64,000 nt of DNA from NCBI GenBank assembly GCA_034509425.1, contig JAVTVJ010000143.1, forward strand, positions 434,001 through 498,000. The letters are read 5' to 3'. The position numbers and the translations under genes were made by a program. Every line of letters begins with the position of its first letter. The stretch's first letter is position 1. The notes under the pieces are model-generated. The model made no database searches. It worked only from the letters and a program-made list of their open reading frames with translations, and was not told the DNA's origin. Shown here in pieces: positions 14,701 to 27,140 of this stretch. Source of the DNA: Eopsaltria australis. Lineage: Eukaryota > Chordata > Aves > Passeriformes > Petroicidae.

Positions 14701-15724
14701 GTTAAAATTCAGGCTAGAACCTTAAGTAGACAAAGGTTTTTGCTTTTTAGAGTTTTCCTAGACTTGCTATTAAGACTTAGAGAAGATTAGTTAAGATATT
14801 GGACACAGTTTACTGCACCATCTAAACATAACTTGAGACACCTGAAAGGTCAGAAACCTTTCTCTTTAGGCAGCAGATGGCTGCTTAAAACCCCTTTTTA
14901 AGGGAAAAAAAAAGTAGCTCCAATTCCTGAAAGTGTTTTACGTTGTTCAGTCACAACTATTAGGCACTTCATAATTACAGCCATTATGCATTTTCTCATC
15001 TTATGCCATTATCATAATGCTAAAGAGAATGGAGCCCACAATTATCTCAGCAGCTGAACACAGTCATCTCCCAATTACATACACTCAGATGACAGCTGTT
15101 TCCCCTCCACTAAAATAAAGTTAGTATCACTTAACCTGACGACCTAAACACTCCAGAACCCTCAAGTATGGAAGAGAAGCACAAAATCCTGAACTGACTT
15201 TAGATAACAGTTACTTAGAAACAGAACTCAAAATCAGAATATAGTAACAAAATCACAAAAACTGACTTTGGTGTTTTTTGTCTCAGGATTTTGATCACAA
15301 AATGTCTTTACCTCTAGCTGTTAGAATAGGCATATATACATGTAATGGATATATACACACATAATGTTTGTGCATGAATACAATAAACACACACCACGTT
15401 CCTACTTGACCTTCTTACCTACATTTAACACACACCAATTGCTCAAGGGTCATGCAAGCCTTCAGCAACACCTCGATGGAAAAGCACTGATTTCTCACGG
15501 AGGCACTTGCTGGGATGCTTGTGCACCACACATCTACCACTGGCTGGCTTGGGTTTGACACTAGACTATAGACAGTATTATAGACAAAGCAATTTTCAAC
15601 CTACCTGTGGTTAAACAACCCCCTCCAAACACCATCTCCTTCCTGGTGTAATGGGCAGCACAATGAGTTAGAGCCAGGGACAATAATAGAGGCAAGGAAA
15701 AGGAACATCCCATTTCTCATCCTC

Positions 15725-15875
15725 CTCTGACAGGGCTGCAGCGCTAATAATTGATAGCACCTGTTCAATTAGAAACTGCTGCGATGTAGTGAGCAACGGC
15801 ATCACACAGATGTCGCTGCATGAAATCAGGAGTAATGCATCAAAAATTAATAAAGAATGGGTGACACTGCTACCT
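15725..15875. promoter_or_regulatory. CNE-like AT-rich block with several TAAT cores
   Basis: About 150 bases, 0.45 kb from KCNQ1 exon 1, carry clustered homeodomain-type cores (CTAATAATTGAT, TTCAATTAG, AGTAATGCAT, AAATTAATAAAG) with preserved CpGs and no repeat character. This texture is typical of deeply conserved enhancers. Conservation itself cannot be tested here. Confidence 0.3.
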
Positions 15876-16139
15876 ACTTCATTTCCACGTTCAGAATGGA
15901 ACGTTCATTTCCACGTTATTTCAACTCCCTGGGCAGCCTGAAGAAAATTGCCTGAAACCAGCCCCTGCTCTAGTAGGTACACCCATAAGGGCTCCTGAAC
16001 CGAGATACAGCATTACCGTTAACTAAAAAGGGAAACTTTGCCCCGGAGCGTGACTTTTGTTTTACTTCACACCTGCGGGGGGCAAAAAGCCCCAAACCAC
16101 CCACAGCCCAAAGGACCGTATGTGCACGATGTTCAAGCC

Positions 16140-16960
16140 CAGAGCACCTGGGGCTGCCGCTCTGCCGCCTCCGGGGAGGGGACGAGCACCGTGCGGGGCG
16201 CGGGGAGGGGGCTCGGCAGCAGCGGCCCCTCAGGGTGCGGGTAAGGGCGGCCCCGGAGCCCCCGGCACCGGCGGGGCAGCGCTCCAGCGGCGGTACTGGG
16301 AGCGCGGAGCAGGTGCGCGGGGCGGTACTCACACGGTGAAGTGGTACACGAAGCACTTCCATCCCGTGGGCCGCTCCAAGAAGTTGTAGACCCTGCCCTG
16401 GACGCTGCTGCGGCTCAGCAGGGGCTTGCGGAGGCTGTAGATGGAGACGCGGGGGTCCAGGCTGACGGGGGGCCGCGGGCAGTCGGCGCTCACCACCACC
16501 ACCTCGCTCCGCAGGCGCGGCGCCCGCTCCCGCTCCCGCTCGGGGCCGCATCCCGCGGGCGCCTGCCCGCCCTGCGCGGCCGCCAGCGGGGCGTAGTGGG
16601 CGTTCGGGGCGCTCTCGGCCAGCTCCAGCGCCGACGCCTTCTTGCTGGGCGTCATGCTGCCTCTCCTGGGCAGCGACAGCCGGCCCAGGCTGCGGCTCTT
16701 GGGCTCGCCCGGCGGCGAGCTGGACGACATGGCTGGGGCGGCTCGATGGTGCCCCGGGAGCTGCGGGCAGCGCCGGGCGCCCCGTCCCGCCGCCGGCAGC
16801 GCTGGCCCGGCCCCCGCGGGGCGGCTCCGGCCGGGAAAGGTGCGGGGCAGCGGGGGCGGGCCCGGAGCAGTCCCGGTGCGGCCCGGAGGGAGGCGCTGCC
16901 CGCGGCACCCGCTCCCCCTGCCCGGCACCGGCCGGAGCCCTGGGTGGTGCCTGGACCATC
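16140..16960 (-). promoter_or_regulatory. KCNQ1: CpG island and KCNQ1 promoter/5' UTR region
   Basis: GC content and CpG density rise sharply here against AT-rich flanks. The island covers KCNQ1 exon 1 and about 230 bases upstream of its ATG (16,731-16,960). No TATA box is seen, as is usual for CpG-island promoters. Transcription is inferred to start in the upstream half and run leftwards; the exact start cannot be set. Long open frames on both strands here are GC-driven shadows. Confidence 0.8.
16333..16730 (-). CDS. KCNQ1: KCNQ1 exon 1: N-terminus of voltage-gated K+ channel Kv7.1 (partial gene)
   Basis: Encodes the first 132 residues plus two bases of codon 133 of Kv7.1, the pore subunit of the delayed-rectifier K+ current (IKs with KCNE1; also epithelial K+ recycling). 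Seen: MSSSSPPGEPKS at the start, a PKA-type site PRRGSMTP with Ser25 matching human Ser27 of the yotiao/PKA pathway, a low-complexity ERERER segment (residues 64-69), then the near-invariant block PRPPVSLDPRVSIYS (86-99) and QGRVYNFLERPTGWKCFVYHF (111-131) leading into S1. The exon ends inside a valine codon followed by donor GTGAGT, the same phase as human exon 1 (386 nt; here 398 nt). The start was chosen by family alignment and a purine at -3 (GCCATGT). The frame stays open upstream to another ATG at 16,994, thought to be 5' UTR. All later exons are off the left edge. Confidence 0.96.
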
Positions 16961-19900
16961 TCCGTGTCACGGTCAAAAGTGTCACTGTCCTCATTGCTGA
17001 CCTTCCCCTGTGTCACCTGTGACCTTGTCGCCTCTATGGCTGTGTGAGGGGCTGCCAGGGCAGAGAGTAGGGAGCAGCCTTCCAGCAACCCAGAAACCCA
17101 GCAGGCTTTCCTGCCTTCTCAGCCACTCCAGTGTTTCACAGGACCGTGGCCTTGGGTGGCTTGAGATTCTCGGGTACAACCCCTTACCTCAGATTTAGGA
17201 CCTCCAAAACCTTCATGACCTGCTGCTCCATTCCTTTTCACAGCATTTCAGCACCTGGGAGCCGCAGAGCTGTGCCAGAGTCAGAATCCTCCCAGAGGCT
17301 CTTTTTGAAATGAGTAACAAGAGGTAAGAGCCCGAACAACAGGTCTTGCAGTCCTTTGTGTTATTGTAACCAAAGGGAGTCAATAGCTGAGGAACTGGGA
17401 AAACTGTAGAACACAACAAACACACTTCTGCAAGAACTGCATCCTCTACAAGTTGGATCCCTCACCAGCAGCATTTTGGTTTTCATAGAAGGTTGCATAT
17501 GTTTGGCCATTGCGAACAGGTCCTTTTGAGGGCTTGGATAACTTTCTTGTGTGGTGGAGTTAGTTACAACTTCCACAGCCGTGGTGTGAATCGATTGTCA
17601 TGGCTTTTTGCCCCCTTTAGTTCGTTAACAATTTCTGTTCCCAGAGTGAAGGGGAAGGTGCTCTTTGATCTGGGCCGATGGGTTTTTTCTTCCAGCTCAA
17701 AATAGAACAGTACTAGTAAGAGCTATGTTGAGTTCTTGGTTGATACTGGTACTCGGACAAGAATGTTACAGGGAGATAAGGTGCTAAATAAAGTTAAACA
17801 AAAACAACCCTGCTAATTGCAGTTCCATTCAAATGTCAGGCTGCATAAATTGTAGGGGAACTGGGCAAGATCCTGCACTAGGGTAAACAAGAAAGACAGG
17901 TGGGCTCTTCTACTGATTTACACCCGTAAGGGATCTGGCTCCATCTAAGGAATACAAAAACAGAAGAATTAAAATGAGACTTTGCAAAACTTGTTTCTAA
18001 ACTAACAACATCTTAACCAGGCTTTCCCCCCTCCACCACAGCATGAAGAACAAGCCAGCTTAATAAAAACAGCATTTCAAAGGAAAATTTTACTGTATCT
18101 GGTCAAAATAGAGCCCAGTTTCGCTATTTTGAGCAACTGTTCCTTCTTGCAACAAGCCTGCAAGAAAAATGCCTAATGGAAGAAATAATGTCATCTCTAC
18201 CCTTGAAGGCTCACTGCTTGAGGGCCAGCCTGATAAAGTCTTGATATTAAAGTTAACAAATGGGTTTCTTTATGTAAGCGTTCCACTTTGTTTTATAGAC
18301 CAACATAACATTGTCTGGCTTATACAGAGCCTTATCCTGGAGCCAGCTGTGAAACATAATCTACAGAGTTCAGCCAAACAAGAGGTTGTGTGTTCATAAG
18401 TAAATTATATTGTTCTTCAAAAACTTCTCAAAATCTTTAAAAAATATCGTGGCATCATGTTGTTATTTATCCATTGATTAACAAAACAGAGAATAGAAAC
18501 TCCACTCTATCTCAACCTAAGAAAAAGGAATTTCTGTATTACCTATGCAGTTTCCTCTCAAAAGAAAAAATGGGGGGGTATTATATACTTAAATGGTTAA
18601 GCAGGGAAGAAAATTGATAAGATCTAAATTTGATCTTCAGTGTTCAATGAGAAACTGTTCCAAACAACCAAAGTATGTTTCAAGAAATTTTTTACTACAA
18701 ATCAAAAAAAATTCCAAATATATTCCATAGCTTAATATATTGATTTGTTTTTCAGGACAGAAATATTTTCATAAGGTTTTAGGTTGGAATTCCAATGCTG
18801 GCTAAATCTTTCAAAGAATCATCACAAACAAAGAAATTTTAAAGTTTTCAAAATTAGTATTTAGATAATATCTAAAGACCTTTTCCCAGGTTCAAGGTAT
18901 TAATCAAAATCTACATTTTAAGTGTGTTACTAGTAAATGATTAAATTTATTCCATATAGCAAAAATAATTTTGTTAGATGATTGCCAGCTAGTTCAAGGT
19001 ACTGAATGGTAAGACATGTCTGGCACAGGTGAAAGCAAGAGCATACTTAAATAAAAGTGTCAAATAGATGACTACGTAGTGATGAGAATGCGGGGAATAA
19101 TTATCTTTAAATATATACTAAGTTACCAAAAGTGTATTAAAATTCGCAACATTTTCAAGATGCATATTTTAAGATGGTAATGGAAATTCCCATTTTTCCT
19201 CTTCTTAAGTAGCCATGTCTTGATCTTAATCATGTTTATTTTACAAAACAACAGAATTATGTAAGTGGAAGAAGAGAACAAAATCCAGAGAGTGTGGTGT
19301 ATGCATGAAAGAGTTAAGAACGGGAAGAGGAGTGAGATGAGTGTTCAAATATATTTATGGAGCTGGGTATCTAGGCTTTGATAGTGAAGAGAGTAGGAAG
19401 ATATGTTGAATAAACAGGATGTGGGGTTTAAATATTAAGGTGAAACTACTATGCTGAATTGTTTCTTAGAATAATAATAATAATTTAATCTGCTTTGAGT
19501 ATTTACAGAACTGCAGCAAAATGAGGATATTTTAATCCACAGTTTGCAAGAACTGCTTTAAATTTTTATGTCTTTAAGAGGACTATGATTCTAAACAGGA
19601 GGTGCCGTAAGTCACTATAGCACAATGATAATGCACCAGTGAAGCCGATGGCAAAGCTCCCAATTCTAGGGAGAATTAAATTGTCTAAATGAATTGGAGC
19701 AATACTTGTAAATTATCTCTGAAACAGCTGAGCTACAGTAGATCAAAAATGTTTGTACCATCCTGGTGCTCTGTTTCTGTTCTCCTGTACCAAGTCATGA
19801 GCAGCATGATGCCTGCAGTGTCAGATGTGCTCATGATGTGCTGTTTTTTCACTTTGTGCCTGCCAGAGAACCGTACAAAATCACACTGCTAAATCACTGA

Positions 19901-21239
19901 TGAATGTTTACAAGCAGGAATTGCTGCAGCCAGAGACACCTTGATCTTTTGCCTGATTACTCCCTGTGGAAGCTAAGACTCAAACAAACAGTTTGTATCT
20001 GAATGTTCTCTGTCTTCTGAAAACCTTTAACACTTACGTTGTGATTACAGGTTGCACCAGTTCTCCTCTGCCGTGGAAATCCTCTTGTTTGCTGTTAGAT
20101 TACTTTGTGGGATGGTTTTTGTTTGAATTAGGTTTGGGTTTTTTTTTGACTACCATTTCCATTTCTGCCCAACTAGAGTAGGGGACATGTTAAATAACAG
20201 TTTTCAAGGAGAGGAAAGAGAGAGTTGTGTTGTCTCAACTTTTGAATTATTTTTCTTGAATTAGAGCAAATTTTTTTTCCATTCCATTTCCTGGAGAATC
20301 CAGATTTGAATCAAGTCAGTAGATCATTATAAAAACACAGTCAATGACGAAGGTAAATTTCACTCAGTACTGAATTGAGAATAGAGTCATAGATTGTTTA
20401 ATATTTTCATGTAGCAATACCTGTATGACAAAAACATTTCAATTAAAAGTTGTCTTTTAATCTCTGTCAATTAAAAAATTCTGCTCACAGACTCACCATT
20501 GCTTTAAAAACATTCCTATTAAAAGCTACAAAACAACCAAACTACTTAGACCTCAGACACAAAGAACAGTTTGAAAACACAACAATATGTTGAAGAAATA
20601 AACCTCAGCCTTAAGAGTCAAAACAACAGCAAGTGGAAAGAGACACAAGGATTTGCTTCACTTTTTAAATCCTGGGAAAACTACGGCTTAGCCAATCCAG
20701 TAGGAAGATGGGGAGATATAATGTAGATTTTCATTCATTCATCAGATTTCAATTAAGAACAATTTTCTGAGTACGTGTAGACATTTTCCATTGGACACGT
20801 TGATAATCTTATTTACAATTATTTTTAATTAATCCAAATTTATTAATATACAACTTGTATGCTTTTATGTGAATTAACTTTAGGTTTTAGGTTTAAGCAC
20901 AATCTTTGTTACAGGCTCTTGAGTACACCCATGCTTCTCATGTGTAACTCCAGCAGGTTTTCCCTGTTGGCAGGCATTGCTAGTCAAACAACTTAGCACA
21001 CCAGCAGAAACTTCAGATGCAGAGAGTGTATTCGAACACTCAGTATGCCCCAAAAACACTGACCGTCAACTTTTCATGAGTCAGAGATCACATTAATTAG
21101 TCACTTCTTACTAGAATAATCACTGTCAAAAGACACACTCTCAACAGGTGTTTATGCTGCCTGCTCTTCTGCCAGTCTCTTTCGAGACAAATGGAGCAGA
21201 CAGAAAAGAGCAGATAGTATCCTATTCAGAAAGTTTAAA

Positions 21240-21480
21240 GTGTGCTTTAATTCCCTCCCTTCTTTACAGCTGGTTTATTTTTAGCTGTGGATGCAACCCT
21301 CTCAGGAATCTGGGCAGTGAGAGAAGTAACCCTGCAGAGATAGCGAGTGGCACGCACCAGATACCCGGCGTATGGGGGCCACGCAGCCCTGCTGACAACC
21401 CTGATTAGCTTTATCTGTTTGAATGCTGAGTGCATGGTTATGGCTGCATTTATATGCTGGGTTTACATTGTTTCATAGGA
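21240..21480. promoter_or_regulatory. CNE-like block
   Basis: Non-repetitive stretch with retained CpGs and recognisable factor motifs, including TAGCTTTATC and TTTATATGC, directly next to CR1-derived sequence. It looks like constrained non-coding DNA by texture only; no alignment was possible. Confidence 0.22.
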
Positions 21481-21724
21481 CTTTAAAGCATGTTGGTGCC
21501 GTTCTGGGAAAGAATGTTACTGTCCACCAATGCTCAGGTTTGGAGTTCTAAAGTGAAGAAAGCCTCTGAGAATATATTTAGGCTTATGCCTCACAAAGTA
21601 TTTTTCTGGTTTGATTTCAAACACATTGGGAACTCTGAGCCATTGATCTCTACCCTCTGGATGCAGCTATCCAGCCAATTCCTTATTCACCTCACAGTCC
21701 ACCCACTGAATCAGTCTCCAGTTT

Positions 21725-22320
21725 AGAGGGAAGGATGCTGGGAGGGACCGTGCCAAAGGCTTCGCAGAAATCCAGATAAATGACATTCCTTCGTGTCAAA
21801 TGGTATCCCTGAATCCCTTCCCTTGTCCACTGACGTAGGCTGTCCATCACAGAAGGCCATTAGGTTGGTCAGGCAGGATTAGCCCTGGGTGAAACCATGC
21901 TGGCTGTCTCAAATCACCTCTCTGTTCTCCGTGTGCCTTAGCATAGCTTTTAGAGGATCTGTTCCAGGATCTTCCCAAGCACAAAGGTGAGGAAAACAGG
22001 TCCTCCCAGGGTTGTCCTTGCTACTCTTTTAGATGGGTGCAATATTTCCCTTTTTCCAGCCACATGACACTTCACCTGACTTTTCGAGTATCCCAGGGAG
22101 TGGCTTGGCAACTGTGTCAGCCAATTCCCTCAGGACTCTGGGATGCTTCTCATCAGGTGCCATGGTCTTATGTACATTCAGGATCCTCAGGTGGCCATGA
22201 ACCAGATTTTTATTACAGTGGGAGGGACTTCACTCCCGCAGTCCCCATCCTGCTGTCCATCCACCCAAGAGCTGTGAGAAGAGACGTTGCCATTGAAAAC
22301 TGAGGCAAAAATCTGGGTAG
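21725..22320. mobile_element. diverged CR1-type LINE fragment (internal/5' part)
   Basis: About 600 bases resemble, from memory, a dispersed avian repeat assigned to the CR1 group. The recognisable phrases are AAGGCTTCGCAGAAATCCAG, GAAGGCCATTAGGTTGGTCA, GTGCCTTAGCATAGCTTTTA, GTGGCTTGGCAAC and GGTGCCATGGTCTTATGTAC. Frames are broken by stops, so it is a decayed copy. Exact family, orientation and ends are uncertain. Confidence 0.55.
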
Positions 22321-24004
22321 ACTTCTCATTTTTCTTGTTAAGGAACATTAATTTATATGAAAGACCAGTACCGGCCAACTGGAATTTTGATTTCTGTCAT
22401 TAAAGATCAAAATTTTTTCTACAATATTATCCTCTTCTATTTGCCCTCTGGCTGGCCAAAATCTTCCATGTGTAAGTCAGTCTGAAGAATTCAGGCCCTA
22501 AATGTTCACTTGTTTAGCAGCAGGACTTCAGGGCAGAGCCCTTGAAGGGCTCACAGGCAATAAGAAAAAAAGAAAAAAAAGGTGGTGCTAGAATTGTGAC
22601 TGAATTGTTTTGGTGCATCACAGCTTGTAATCATCCCACTCAACAATTTTTTTCCTGCTGCCAACCTACTTGCAAATCTTCAACAAAGTGGCAGTAGGAA
22701 AAATAAAAATCTAAAACTAGTGAAAGCCTAATAAAGCTAAGAGGGGAGACCTTTAGGAGATCTTGTGCTAGACACACCTGTGTACCCATTCATATGTAGC
22801 ATCTCCAGTCTGTTTCAGCAGTTGCCCATGGTGTCCTGTCCTCCTGATTTCTTTAATGTAGTTAATTTTTCAAGCAATTTTTGTAGCTGAAAAGGATTCT
22901 TTCAGGCATTACTCCAAAAGAGAAAACTGAAGAGGCTGACAAAATCCTGCAACGTTCATTTTCATCATTAAGGCAGATGTGGTGTATTTTAATGTCAGGA
23001 GCACGTGAGACTCAGCAGGCATTTGCTTTGTCACACAGTGCCACTCAGGATTCAGAGTGCACATTCTTACACAGGCCAGCATATCCGAGGGCAGAGTGAC
23101 TAACAGCATTCTCCAAATGAAGAGATTCTTACATCATCTTCTTGCATCAAGAGCAAATTCTCCTCCTCACGTTAGTCACAAACCTTCTCTAAAATCACTA
23201 TCAAATAACAGCACTGAGTAAGCTCCAAATAAATTAACTAAAATTCTGAAATTCCCCCCACATTTTTGCCCCATATTTTCTTATGGAGGGGCTACTCTTC
23301 ATGAAAGGATGTCCTGGTATTTCAGGAAGGGTTTCACTCTCAGCAGCTGAGAAAGAAATCACAAACTATCACCAAATCTCTTCCTGGTCCAGGAACACTT
23401 CATGCCTGTGACCATGTTAATCTGTAACATGTAATATCCTACTTCACGTGTATGGAATGGCTTGGGACAGATAATCAGTCTTCTTCAGCAGGACCCACTT
23501 GGCAACCCACTTTTGATGTCAAACATCATCAGACTGACAGTTAAGCCTGTGGTTGAATGTGTCTTTTAATTGCAGGTAGTTCACTGGAAAACTGAAGTGG
23601 AAGGTGATACATGTGCAATGCAAGGAATTTAATGCTAACCCTGTGGGAGAAGCAAAGGTTTTTCAAACAATAATCCATCAAAAATCTTTCTAATGCCTCA
23701 AAAAACCCCAACCACACAACAAAGAGTAATAGAAAAGGTACTAGCTATGTCTCTTCCCCTCCCACTACACCTTTTCACAACGAGTAACCTCTCAAGGCAA
23801 ACAAATTGGAAACTATAAAACTCAGTGGATAGACCACAGGAGACCTGAGCAACAATCAGCTCTGCCAAACTGGAATTTCAGGTTGCTTTCATCTCACAAA
23901 ATAAGAGTTTTCATTTCACTGAGACCATTCTAATAGGTAAAGCTAAACAATGCAATGTAATTCAAAGTCTTGCAAAAATTCTTTTAACCTGTTCCATAAT
24001 TGTG

Positions 24005-24400
24005 ATTTAATGCCAAATTCTAGAGGCATGCCTGACCTTTTGCTAATTGGGTTAATTGCAATTCTTATCTCTGTGTCCTGATCTCCAGTGTCTCAAAAGC
24101 ACAGTTGCTCAGCAGGATTTTGTGTTTCACAGTGCAAATGCTAAAGCTGAGCCCCAAAACTTTGTTGTGAGGAACACCACATCTCCCTCCGTATTTTTGC
24201 GGAAGTGAAAAAGGGAACATAAGTGCACCCTTGTCATCTCCCTGATTGATGGCTAATTACAAATCCAGTGACCCAGGCAGGGGCATAACTGCTTTTTAGA
24301 GACCATTTGGATGCATGGCAGTGCATTAACATTTGTTAATTGGGCTATTAAATTGCTGTTAAAATTTGACGTTACTTGAGGGCTCAGTGGGAAAATAGAC
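24005..24400. promoter_or_regulatory. CNE-like AT-rich pair of blocks
   Basis: Two sub-blocks (24,005-24,090 and 24,240-24,400) carry many TAAT/ATTA cores, e.g. GCTAATTGGGTTAATTGC, GGCTAATTAC and TTGTTAATTGGGC. The density of homeodomain-type motifs in non-repetitive sequence suggests an enhancer. This is inference from composition. Confidence 0.28.
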
Positions 24401-24787
24401 TTAGTGATTTCAGACTGTCTGTGCCACATCCAAATCATATTCTTCTCAGAAGCTCTGGAAAGAGAATAACTGCAATTGCTTTGTACTGCCCAAAAGAACG
24501 ATCCATAAGCTTACTGGTAAATTATAAACCTCTTCAAAGCAGATATACTAACCTCACTAAGTCAGTGAAGAGGAAACAACCCACCAAACTCGTATCCTAC
24601 CAGCAGAAAAGTTGCTTTTTCTTGACAAAATTTACAAGATAATTAGTTAATTCATGTCTGCTATTATTTCAGACCTCATTATAAACAAACGCTTTGGTCT
24701 GCAAAGCTTTTTTGTTTTTCTTTAAAGGCACTTAATACTTCAAATGTTTTTGTGCAGTCTGTTTTTGTATATTCTATTCCTGGAGGT

Positions 24788-24799
24788 CCCTCTAGTGGC
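24788..24799 (-). promoter_or_regulatory. CTCF-like core motif (reverse orientation)
   Basis: The + strand reads CCCTCTAGTGGC, one of the most typical CTCF core forms in reverse orientation. It lies in the intergenic interval about 8 kb from the KCNQ1 promoter. Motif match only. Confidence 0.45.
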
Positions 24800-26138
24800 T
24801 GAAGTGTCAAGTTTAGCTGGTCTAGCTTAAAAGGCTACAGGTGTTTGGCCTCATTTTTTTTGGTAGATATTTCTTGTAATAGACATAAAGATTTTCCTAA
24901 CGTTTATAATTCCTCCTACTAAATAAATGGCAAATTAAATAAAAATATTTTCACATTACGAAAAGGAAGAATAATTCAACTAACCTGATACATTATCCAT
25001 ATTTGTATAAGGAATAATAGGAAGCTGTCAAAGAAAGGATCAAATTCCTGTAAATTCATTGAATTTAAGAATGTATTTTCAGTCTCCCATCAAAGAGGAA
25101 AGTGCCAGTCTGTAACCTCGGACTGGAATGACCAGAGTTCAGCACCCAGTTATCCCACAGACTTCCTGTGTGACCTCTGGTGTGTCACTGCTCTTATTCG
25201 TGCCTCAGGTTCTCAGTGTGTAAATGGGATAATAGCACTGTCCTCCTTTATAGTCCTGACGACAAATGTGGTTGCAGGTTAAGTACTCAGATTCGCTGGG
25301 AAAGAAGAGAAGCAGGAACAGTCACTATAAAAGTAAGGATGCTTTGGAACACTGCACAAAATTCTGGAGTGCAGACAGAAGTAAGCACAGTGGCATTTTT
25401 AAGCAAGACATTGTGTTTCGAATGGAAGCACAAACTTGAATGAATGCTTTAATGGTTGCTGATGTCATGCACAGATTCTTTCTCTTCCTTGCATTTGATC
25501 TTGGTGAAACTTCACCATGTGAACAGACTTGGAAAGGGACATTACCTGGCTTATCAGCCACATGGTAAAAGACTTCAGTGTCACTGATAACACTGATTTT
25601 TAGAGTCAAGCCATTGCACACAAACCGCTCCCAAATGCATCCCATCACCACATCAGTGTCTGGTTTTAATAATCAGAGGGGGAGAAATGAGAATCTGCTG
25701 AGGATGCAAAACCTCAAATTTTACGTTAGAAGACGCAGTTTAATGCAATGAGCATTCCAATGAAAGTTCCACCCTGTAAGATAAAGGAATGTTGGTAATA
25801 ATTCATTGCACATACACTGGCAGGGTGAGCAAGGCAGTGGGAAGAGCTGAATAAACAGTGTCATGAATTTGCAGGTGCACTAAGCAGCTTGCAAAATCTT
25901 TAATCTCAGCCATCTGTAAGATAGTAATCAATTATGAATCTTCATACTCAAGCATTATTTCCCTCTTAGCAGATTGGCATTAGGGCTGGAAGGCTGCCAG
26001 GAAGGGAGAGGGGTGTACAGGTGTGATGATGGGTCAGAGTGGCCAGCAAGTCTTACTCGGATTCTCTGGAAAAGTTAATGGAACTGTCTAGGGAAGGGGT
26101 TAATAATAAATGCACCTGTTTGGAGCAGAAGGGAGAAC

Positions 26139-26146
26139 ATGCAAAT
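26139..26146 (+). promoter_or_regulatory. perfect POU octamer (ATGCAAAT)
   Basis: First of five exact octamers within 6.5 kb in the intergenic interval. The others start at 26,858 (+), 27,991 (-), 32,457 (+) and 32,563 (-). POU2F3 (Skn-1a) controls the taste/tuft-cell lineages that express TRPM5, which makes the cluster relevant. Single motifs occur by chance. Confidence 0.25.
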
Positions 26147-27140
26147 AAAAGTTAACCTGACAGAATACTGATGTTTAAATAGTACTTAGGTACTACTGCA
26201 GGATTTCAACAGAGACACTTGCAGAGTAATCGTTCAGGAGGGACTGAGATGATCTTAATCAGGCTCGAACAGTTTAGCCTCAGACCCAGAATTGCTCATT
26301 AACTGTAGATTAAGCTGAGCAAACCTGAAAAAATTCAGGTCTGAGTTGGAGAGAAACTTCTGCTTGGGCTGTGAGTTTCACAGTCCCAGCACCCACTGCT
26401 TTCTGAGAAACCATTACTGAAGCCTGGATAAAAATAGCCACTAACTTCAACACTTTCAGAGAACATTTCTTGATTAAGGTCCTGCTTCATTTCAGGGTTT
26501 TGTACTTCAAGCAACTGTCACTGCTATAACAAAGATCAAAGACTTTTTATAACTGTGGTGTCAAGGAATTTAACGCAATTATATTCCTAGAAATATAAGC
26601 ATTAGCAGACACAAGGATAGTTAAAATATACTGACATCTAAGCATACAAAGGAAATTTTTAAGCAATCCAGAATAGTTAGATGAGAGAGGACTGAAGTCT
26701 GCTGTTCTCTTGAGCAGATAGAATTTGGATATCTGACTGGTTTATGTCATTTTACAGTCTAATCATAAGGATATATCAGAAATACATTTTCTAAATGTTT
26801 TAAAAACAAAATCACAAAGGAATGCACACTCACAGAAGAAAGGTGAATTTAAAGCCTATGCAAATAGCCAAATGTGTTTTAAGGACAGAGAATATTTATA
26901 GCCTATATCAACTCATGCCAGAAAACCCAAAGCCCCAGTACAAACATATAGGAATCATACTACTTATTTTAATAGTGAAGGACAAAAATATTTGAAAAAA
27001 ACACATTACTCTAATCATGAAAGAGTTGGGCATATCTTTGATTTCTTCAAAGTTGTGATGCCTGAAGGATTTTTTCTGCTTTTCTCCTGAATATTTCTTA
27101 CACTGTTCCCTACATTCACAAGTATTAGCATGCACACTTG

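Larger units (their letters stand above)
1..16332 (-). other. KCNQ1: KCNQ1 intron 1 (partial, 3' part off the left edge)
   Basis: Everything left of KCNQ1 exon 1 is read as its first intron, because the exon ends in a canonical donor at 16,327-16,332 and no exon 2 (which would encode the rest of S1) is found in the window. KCNQ1 intron 1 is long in other vertebrates. The stretch holds simple repeats (790-804, 1706-1740, 2568-2622, 14640-14700), a tandem GATA pair (12,403-12,418), a CTCF-like motif (14,328-14,338) and CNE-like blocks near 9,470-9,640, 14,930-15,110 and 15,725-15,875. No coding exon or recognisable RNA gene is seen. Open frames here are short and lack family resemblance. Confidence 0.8.

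Noticed and set aside
16341..17000. 219-codon plus-strand frame opposite KCNQ1 exon 1
   Set aside because: Antisense shadow of the GC-rich exon and promoter, without any recognisable domain.
15970..17088. 372-codon minus-strand frame across the CpG island
   Set aside because: It overlaps KCNQ1 exon 1 in another frame. Its Ala/Pro/Gly/Arg content is typical of stop-poor GC-rich DNA, and the KCNQ1 frame is the proven one.
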